Assembly (NCBI GenBank): GCA_021783435.1
Contig: JAJXUC010000143.1
Span: 1-9,862, forward strand
From: Pseudomonadota bacterium
Lineage (GTDB): Bacteria > Pseudomonadota > Gammaproteobacteria > Burkholderiales > Burkholderiaceae
DNA: 9,862 bases
Direction: 5' to 3'
Below, one piece after another: positions 6,701 to 9,862 of this stretch (the first letter of the stretch is position 1; each line of letters begins with the position of its first letter). The position numbers and the translations under genes are program-made. The notes under the pieces are model-generated. The model worked only from the letters and a program-made list of their open reading frames with translations, ran no database searches and was not told the origin of the DNA.

Positions 6701-8653
6701 GACACCTTCCAGATGTACGAGGCCGATCAGGCCGACACGGAAGGCAACTTTTCGAGGGAGAACACCGACCGCGTCGAGCGGCAAAAGCGCCAGCCGATTC
6801 GGGTCGTCATGGGCAACCCGCCCTACTCGGTAGGGCAGGATAACGTCAACGATAACAACCAAAACCAGAAGTATCCCAAGCTCGACGGACGCATCCAGGC
6901 CACTTACGCGGTGCAGTCCACGGCGACCAACAAGAACAGCCTCTACGCATCGGAAATCAAGGCGCTGCGATGGGCCTCCGATCGCATCGGTGAGGAAGGG
7001 GTGGTTGCGTTCGTCACCAACGGCTCGTTCATCGACGGCAACACGGCGGATGGCCTGCGCAAGTGCATGACGCAGGAGTTCAGCCACCTGTACGTGTTCA
7101 ACCTGCGGGGTGCTGCGCGCACGCAAGGTGAGCAGCGTCGCAAGGAGAAGGGCAACGTCTTCGGTGAAGGCTCGCGCAACACCGTGGCAATCATCCTGAT
7201 GGTCAAGGATCCGGCGCACCAGGGCGCGTGCGAGCTGCGCTACCACGACATCGGGGACTACCTCGACCGCGAGGAAAAGCTCGCTGTGATTGCGGGCCTC
7301 GGGTCGGTTGATGCGCTGGACAAGGGAGTTGACCTCGGCGATGGGCATGGAGTCCGGCGCTGGACACTCGCCAAGCCCAACGAGGCCGGCGACTGGATCA
7401 ACCAGCGTGACCCGGAATTCGGGGGGTTCGTGGCGTTGAACGATGACGCGAATGCGATTTTTTGCACTCGATCGAATGGCGTGCAGGCAAACCGAGACGA
7501 CTGGGTCTACAACTTCAGTCGGGATGCTGTCGAAGCGAACATGAGGCGCATGATCGATTTCTACAACAGCCAAGTCGCAGCGTTTGGTGAACGGTGTCGA
7601 TCCGCTGGTAAAGACGCTGAGAAGACAGCCCAGCGTTTGATCGACACAGACCCAAGAAGGATCAAGTGGACGCGCGGTTTGATCGGGCACTTGTCGCGCA
7701 GCCGTGCCGCCCAGTTCCGCGACGAAAAAATAGGCGTTGGTCTCTATCGTCCATTCTGCAAGTCATGGTTGTATTACGACCGGCAGTTCAATGAGTATTT
7801 CAAGGAAAAGATCTACCCTTCCACGCAACACCCAAACTTGGCGATCGCAGTGACGGGGGCTGGAGTCAGCAAGGAATTTTCCTGCGTGATCGTAGATGCT
7901 GTGCCTGACGTGCAGTTGCTCGCAAACGGCCAATGCTTCCCTCTCTACGTTTACGAGAAGGCATCGGACGCCAAGCCTTCTGGCGGTCTGTTCGCGGGGG
8001 GAGTCGCCCAACCAGACGCCGATGGCTACGTGCGCCGCGATGCCATCACGGACACCGCCTTGGCCGCCTTCCAGGCAGCCTGTGGCGACGCAAGCATCAC
8101 CAAGGAGGATCTGTTCTTCCATGTCTACGGCGTGTTGCATGCGCCGGACTACAGGAAAAAGTTCGCCGCGGATCTCAGGAAGATGCTGCCGCGCATCCCG
8201 CGCCCGGCGAGCGCTGAAGCCTTCTGGTCCTTCAGCCGGGCCGGCCGGGAGTTGGCCGAGCTGCATCTGAACTACGAGACGATCGAGCCGTACCCGCTGC
8301 AGGAGGCGCTGCACTCGACGATCGAGGACTGGCGGGTGACGAAGATGCGCTACCCGAGCAAGGCCGACAAGACGGCGATCATCTACAACGCGCACCTGAC
8401 CCTCAAGGGCATCCCGCCCGAGGCGCTGGAGTACGTCGTCAACGGCAAGCCGGCCATCGAGTGGGTGATGGAGCGCTACCAGGTCACGACCGACAAGGAC
8501 AGCGGAATCTACAACGACCCGAACTTCTGGGCCGAAGAACACGGCCAGCCCCGCTACATCGTCGACCTGGTCAAACGGGTTGTCCGGGTCAGCGTCGAGA
8601 CGGTGCGGATCGTGAAGGGATTGCCGAGGTTGGGTGAGGCAGCCGCAAGGTGA
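3794..8653 (+). CDS. Type ISP restriction-modification enzyme (single-chain nuclease-translocase-methyltransferase, LlaGI/LlaBIII type)
   Basis: A 1619-residue defence enzyme that methylates adenine in its own sites. On unmodified DNA it translocates with ATP and cuts when two enzymes converge. Domains in order: an Mrr-like PD-(D/E)xK nuclease (about 1-165, with GID67 and Q81-C-K83); an SF2 helicase with Walker A ACGTGKT (202-208), DEAH (328-331), MTATP (367-371) and motif VI QSVGRVMR (597-604); a coupler (about 650-850); a gamma-class N6-adenine methyltransferase with motif I DPFTGTATF (901-909) and NPPY (1008-1011); then a target-recognition region and a conserved C-terminal block (FHVYGVLHAPDYRKKF, DKDSGIYNDPNFW). 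Length is close to the usual roughly 1570-1600 residues. There is no separate specificity subunit, as expected. Motif I has A907 where Gly is usual. Codons 1217-1416 have lower third-position GC than neighbouring parts. No strong Shine-Dalgarno precedes ATG 3794. The frame is uninterrupted. Confidence 0.93.
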   Translation: MSALTKILAELRAQSIDELHKGKLFERLIAKYLKTDPAYANKLAHVWSWAEWPHRPADWKADNTGIDLVAQTHEGEFWAIQCKFYDDESALKKEHISSFLADSQKVFEDEGKEKTFAFRLFVSTTAKLGKGAEDVILDQPNFGILYLEDLDEAPVDWEAVSILHPEQMPGRKKKDLRKHQEEAIAAATEGFAEHDRGKVIMACGTGKTFMSLRLVEQMTGQAGLVLFLAPSITLVSQTLREWASEAMDRFDAFVVCSDSKVGREEEDIRTAELAYPATTDPAKLARALAFTRADPRRRIVFSTYQSIQTVIDAQRLGALPSFDLVICDEAHRTTGITLEDERIKGEDSEFVKVHENHLLRASKRLYMTATPRIFTDASKTKAADKKATLYSMDDESKFGPEFHRLSFGQAVSRGLLSEYKVLIVAVDEDRMATLTNLYNEQRAFQVDETKAIDIKLATKIIGSWKGLSKQGLLVVDEEGNNEALTEDTAPMRRAVAFSRSIQASQTMTEIFTDLVSIYRREDHDGDVAMVDCDLHHVDGGMNMARRKDELDWLKAHVGEGECRILSNARCLSEGVDVPALDAVVFFDTRESMVDIVQSVGRVMRKVDGKNYGYIILPVGMPLSSIKDYNSYIDSDPQFKGIWKVIKALRAHDERLVDEAEFRRKIKVISDPAKKRDGDKRKLGEIQGGFDFPLVPIDGINEAVYAAIPKKLGDREYWSEWAKSVAAIAERVKARIESLRQKREGERAFNAYIKGLRKNINPSIGEEEATDMLAQHVITRPVFDALFEGHAFTRENPISQAMQRIIDVLDKHEVDSEVEGLERFYDNVRERVSLAKSDKSRQDVIKSLYDTFFNNAFPKMAERLGIVYTPVAVVDFIVHSVDDVLRRHFQSSVSSQGVQIIDPFTGTATFLVRLLQSNLIRPEDLLHKYQHELHANEIVLLAYYIAAVNIESAFHARAGEYKPFEGIVLTDTFQMYEADQADTEGNFSRENTDRVERQKRQPIRVVMGNPPYSVGQDNVNDNNQNQKYPKLDGRIQATYAVQSTATNKNSLYASEIKALRWASDRIGEEGVVAFVTNGSFIDGNTADGLRKCMTQEFSHLYVFNLRGAARTQGEQRRKEKGNVFGEGSRNTVAIILMVKDPAHQGACELRYHDIGDYLDREEKLAVIAGLGSVDALDKGVDLGDGHGVRRWTLAKPNEAGDWINQRDPEFGGFVALNDDANAIFCTRSNGVQANRDDWVYNFSRDAVEANMRRMIDFYNSQVAAFGERCRSAGKDAEKTAQRLIDTDPRRIKWTRGLIGHLSRSRAAQFRDEKIGVGLYRPFCKSWLYYDRQFNEYFKEKIYPSTQHPNLAIAVTGAGVSKEFSCVIVDAVPDVQLLANGQCFPLYVYEKASDAKPSGGLFAGGVAQPDADGYVRRDAITDTALAAFQAACGDASITKEDLFFHVYGVLHAPDYRKKFAADLRKMLPRIPRPASAEAFWSFSRAGRELAELHLNYETIEPYPLQEALHSTIEDWRVTKMRYPSKADKTAIIYNAHLTLKGIPPEALEYVVNGKPAIEWVMERYQVTTDKDSGIYNDPNFWAEEHGQPRYIVDLVKRVVRVSVETVRIVKGLPRLGEAAAR

Positions 8654-8706
8654 CGAACCGGCAGCAGCCCAAGTTGGCGCGAGCCAATTTTGCACTCTGC
8701 TGTGCT

Positions 8707-8727
8707 CCATGATGTAGCCCATCATGG
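8707..8727. repeat. Inverted repeat with 8-bp perfect arms downstream of the restriction enzyme
   Basis: CCATGATG (8707-8714) and CATCATGG (8720-8727) flank the 5-base loop TAGCC. There is no following T-run, so it is a weak candidate for an intrinsic terminator. Its CATGAT/ATCATG arms resemble those of the palindrome at the recombinase start. It could be a terminator-like hairpin, a protein site or part of an origin. Confidence 0.5.
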
Positions 8728-8731
8728 GGGT

Positions 8732-8801
8732 AAGCCTTCCCCAAAGGCTTCGCGAAGGCACCGTGCACCACCCCCGGAAAGAGGACTGGTGCGCGGCGCA
8801 C
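8732..8801. repeat. Cluster of short hairpins between the restriction enzyme and parA
   Basis: The cluster contains AAGCCTT-CCCCA-AAGGCTT (8732-8750, 7-bp arms), the overlapping palindrome CTTCGCGAAG (8748-8757) and GTGCGC-G-GCGCAC (8789-8801). Such clustering in about 200 non-coding bases beside a partition operon suits a transcription stop, a single-strand origin or a transfer/replication region. No iterons or DnaA box were recognised, so the role is open. Confidence 0.4.
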
Positions 8802-8827
8802 TACCCCTGTCTCAGCACATTTTTTCA

Positions 8828-8854
8828 TATGAAGCTATGATGATCGCGTCATAG
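8828..8854 (+). promoter_or_regulatory. Candidate par operator/promoter: 18-nt repeat copy 1 with overlapping dyad
   Basis: The 18 bases at 8828-8845 (TATGAAGCTATGATGATC) match 16 of 18 bases at 9702-9719 on the far side of the par genes. Overlapping them is the dyad CTATGA-N8-TCATAG (8835-8840 and 8849-8854). A -10-like TATGAT (8836-8841) lies inside the repeat, although no good -35 is seen. AGGAG (8853-8857) is the parA Shine-Dalgarno. Binding by the RHH partner would repress the operon, as known for ParG-type proteins; that is an inference here. Confidence 0.5.
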
Positions 8855-8863
8855 GAGTCAATG

Positions 8864-9496
8864 ATGCTCATCGTGGCGTTAATGAATGAGAAGGGCGGGT
8901 CAGGAAAGTCAACGCTAGCGATCAACATCGCAACGGCTTTGCATCGGCGCGGCCGGCGTATTGTCCTAGTTGACGGTGATCCGCAGGGAACAGCCCGCGA
9001 CTGGCGTGCAGCGTCTCCGGCCGGGGCCGACTTGCCGCCGGTCGTCGCTCTGGATCGGCCGCAGATGCTCGCATCGTTGCCAACCCTGGCCGCCGATGTG
9101 GTGATCATCGATACCCCAGCCAAGGCCGAGTCAATGGCCGCCGCTGTGGTCCGCGTCGCGCATGTTGCGCTGGTTGTGATCCAGCCTAGTGGCGCCGATG
9201 TCTGGGCCAGTGCAGCAACGGTAAAGCTTATCCAGTCCAAGCTCGACGTAGGCGGCTCGATTCAGGCCGCTTTTTTGGTCAATCGCGCAAGCAGCGCAAC
9301 GAAGCTCTCGAAGTTGATCTCGGCAGGTGACTGGAACGAGTATGGATTCGACCAACTCGACAACGTGATCAGCAATCGTGTGGCCTTTGCTCAGGCACTC
9401 ACCGACGGCGTGAGTGTCTATGACCTCGGCGACAGCCAGGCAAAAGCTGAGGTTGACTTTGTTGTAGACGAACTGGAGGCCGCATCATGGCTCTGA
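8864..9496 (+). CDS. parA: ParA-family partition ATPase (small, Walker-type)
   Basis: A 210-residue cytoplasmic ATPase that positions plasmid or element copies on the nucleoid together with a centromere-binding partner. The deviant Walker A KGGSGKST (residues 10-17) carries the signature lysine K10. Also visible are the DGDPQGTARDW motif (37-47) and the Walker B-like VVIIDTPA (79-86). There is no N-terminal helix-turn-helix extension, so it belongs with the short type Ib group (ParF-like) rather than the P1/F type. Two adjacent ATGs (8861, 8864) are possible. I prefer 8864 because AGGAG (8853-8857) is then six bases away instead of three. The gene overlaps the next one by 10 bases, indicating translational coupling. 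The -10-like TATGAT and repeat upstream suggest autoregulation by its partner. Confidence 0.9.
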   Translation: MLIVALMNEKGGSGKSTLAINIATALHRRGRRIVLVDGDPQGTARDWRAASPAGADLPPVVALDRPQMLASLPTLAADVVIIDTPAKAESMAAAVVRVAHVALVVIQPSGADVWASAATVKLIQSKLDVGGSIQAAFLVNRASSATKLSKLISAGDWNEYGFDQLDNVISNRVAFAQALTDGVSVYDLGDSQAKAEVDFVVDELEAASWL

Positions 9497-9687
9497 AAAG
9501 CAAACCCCTTGAAGCTGTCCGAGCAGACGTTCCCGTGCGACAGGTGCAGGTGCCCGACATGGTGCGAGTGAACTTCCTGGTGCCCGCGGCGACGCGGAAG
9601 GCTTGGAAGCAGGAGGCGCTCGACCGAGGCGTGACAGTCACTGAGCTGGTCACGCGCGCAATGCATGACTACATGTCGAAAGATTGA
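9487..9687 (+). CDS. Small ribbon-helix-helix partition partner (ParG/CopG-like)
   Basis: A 66-residue basic protein whose ATG lies inside the end of parA (10-base overlap). The N-terminal 25 residues look flexible and contain basic residues. The C-terminus fits a ribbon-helix-helix fold: strand VRVNFLV (26-32), helix A about 34-47 (AATRKAWKQEALDRG) and helix B about 50-64 (TVTELVTRAMHDYMS). This layout, a mobile tail plus an RHH dimer encoded just after a short ParA, is that of ParG-type centromere-binding proteins (about 75 residues). These bind repeats at the par operator and stimulate ParA ATP hydrolysis. Its likely targets are the 18-nt repeats at 8828-8845 and 9702-9719. It could instead be a plain CopG-type repressor or a toxin-linked antitoxin, but the overlap with parA favours partition. 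Confidence 0.75.
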   Translation: MALKSKPLEAVRADVPVRQVQVPDMVRVNFLVPAATRKAWKQEALDRGVTVTELVTRAMHDYMSKD

Positions 9688-9719
9688 TGATCATTGCTTT
9701 CTATGAAGCGATGATCATC
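9686..9719. repeat. Inverted repeat with 14-nt arms (13/14) after the par operon; contains 18-nt repeat copy 2
   Basis: GATGATCATTGCTT (9686-9699) and AAGCGATGATCATC (9706-9719) pair at 13 of 14 positions around TCTATG. The right arm plus two centre bases (9702-9719) is the second copy of the repeat found upstream of parA. It starts on the last two bases of the RHH gene's stop codon and no T-run follows. A binding site (centromere or operator of the next gene) is therefore more likely than a terminator. Confidence 0.6.
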
Positions 9720-9736
9720 TGGCACAAAAGATTCCC

Positions 9737-9765
9737 TTGACGGAATCATTAGGACGCTACATCAT
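9737..9765 (+). promoter_or_regulatory. Weak candidate promoter of the toxin gene
   Basis: TTGACG (9737-9742) is a good -35-like hexamer. A 17-base spacer leads to CATCAT (9760-9765), or a 15-base spacer to TACATC (9758-9763), neither a good -10. It lies just downstream of the inverted repeat and upstream of the ATG at 9773. Confidence 0.25.
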
Positions 9766-9772
9766 TCCTTCC

Positions 9773-9862
9773 ATGGCATGGGAAGTAGAGTACACCGACG
9801 AATTTGAGGACTGGTGGGGATCGCTCGATGAAGACGAGCAGGCCTCGGTCGACGCGTCGGTT
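9773..9862 (+). CDS. HigB/RelE-superfamily toxin (Gp49-like), N-terminal 30 residues, runs off right edge
   Basis: The frame from ATG 9773 gives MAWEVEYTDEFEDWWGSL, then DEDEQASVDASV, up to the window end. A beta-strand start with E-V-x-Y-T-D-E-F-E-x-W-W followed by L-x-x-x-E-Q is the usual opening of HigB-like/Gp49 toxins. These are ribosome-dependent mRNA-cleaving proteins of about 100-120 residues, typically encoded upstream of a helix-turn-helix antitoxin (reverse order). The catalytic part and the antitoxin would lie beyond the window. No Shine-Dalgarno is visible near the ATG (AGGA is 18 bases away). The frame is also open upstream, so the start is provisional. Following the par operon on the same strand, it fits an addiction module of a plasmid or island. 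Confidence 0.7.
   Translation, partial: MAWEVEYTDEFEDWWGSLDEDEQASVDASV

Noticed and set aside
5660..7690. 676-codon minus-strand open frame inside the Type ISP gene
   Set aside because: It is a shadow of a GC-rich coding strand with no motif. The plus-strand frame carries a full set of helicase and methyltransferase motifs.
8732..8757. Intrinsic terminator for the Type ISP gene
   Set aside because: The AAGCCTT/AAGGCTT stem is good, but no T-run follows it. It is listed only as a hairpin.
1..9862. CRISPR array, tRNA or rRNA genes
   Set aside because: No regularly spaced direct repeats, cloverleaf-like segment or rRNA sequence was noticed on either strand by eye.

Overview
The window reads as accessory, plasmid- or island-like DNA from a GC-rich proteobacterium. 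Gamma- or betaproteobacteria are most likely and a Xanthomonadaceae-like host is possible, but no ribosomal or taxonomic marker is present. Gene types rather than composition suggest this: a tyrosine recombinase, a large single-chain restriction-modification enzyme, a ParA-type partition ATPase with a small ribbon-helix-helix partner, the start of a HigB/RelE-type toxin, and remnants of two transposon families.

Left part (1-1600): the 5' tip of an IS5-family transposase, on the minus strand, enters from the left edge. The IS end abuts a small two-segment membrane protein gene exactly at its stop codon. Upstream of that is a small HNH/zinc-finger-like protein gene with its own AT-rich promoter region and a perfect 14-bp palindrome in its leader. 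Next comes a decayed C-terminal piece of a Tn3-family transposase and about 440 bases with no gene I can support.

Middle (1595-3711): a complete cytochrome b561-type membrane protein, a small unrecognised ORF, and a complete tyrosine recombinase. The recombinase start codon and Shine-Dalgarno sequence sit inside a dif-like palindrome (8-bp perfect arms, 6-bp centre), directly preceded by a second perfect inverted repeat.

Core (3794-8653): one 1619-residue gene encodes a complete Type ISP restriction-modification enzyme (LlaGI/LlaBIII type): nuclease, SF2 translocase, gamma-class adenine methyltransferase and target recognition region in one chain. The presumed recognition region has clearly lower third-position GC than the rest of the gene. 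Methyltransferase motif I carries Ala where Gly is usual.

Right part (8654-9862): a hairpin-rich spacer leads to a par operon, a ParA ATPase overlapping a ParG-like RHH protein. An 18-nt repeat (16/18 identical) lies on both sides of the operon, and the downstream copy is half of a 14-bp-arm inverted repeat. These are candidate operator/centromere sites. The window ends inside a HigB/RelE-type toxin gene.

Recombinase, restriction-modification, partition and toxin genes all lie on the same strand within about 7 kb and can each act as a stability or addiction function. My reading, which is an inference, is a maintenance block of a plasmid or integrative element. I do not see a wholly new system. 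The least ordinary signals are the recombinase palindrome, the par flanking repeats, and the mosaic composition of the restriction enzyme.
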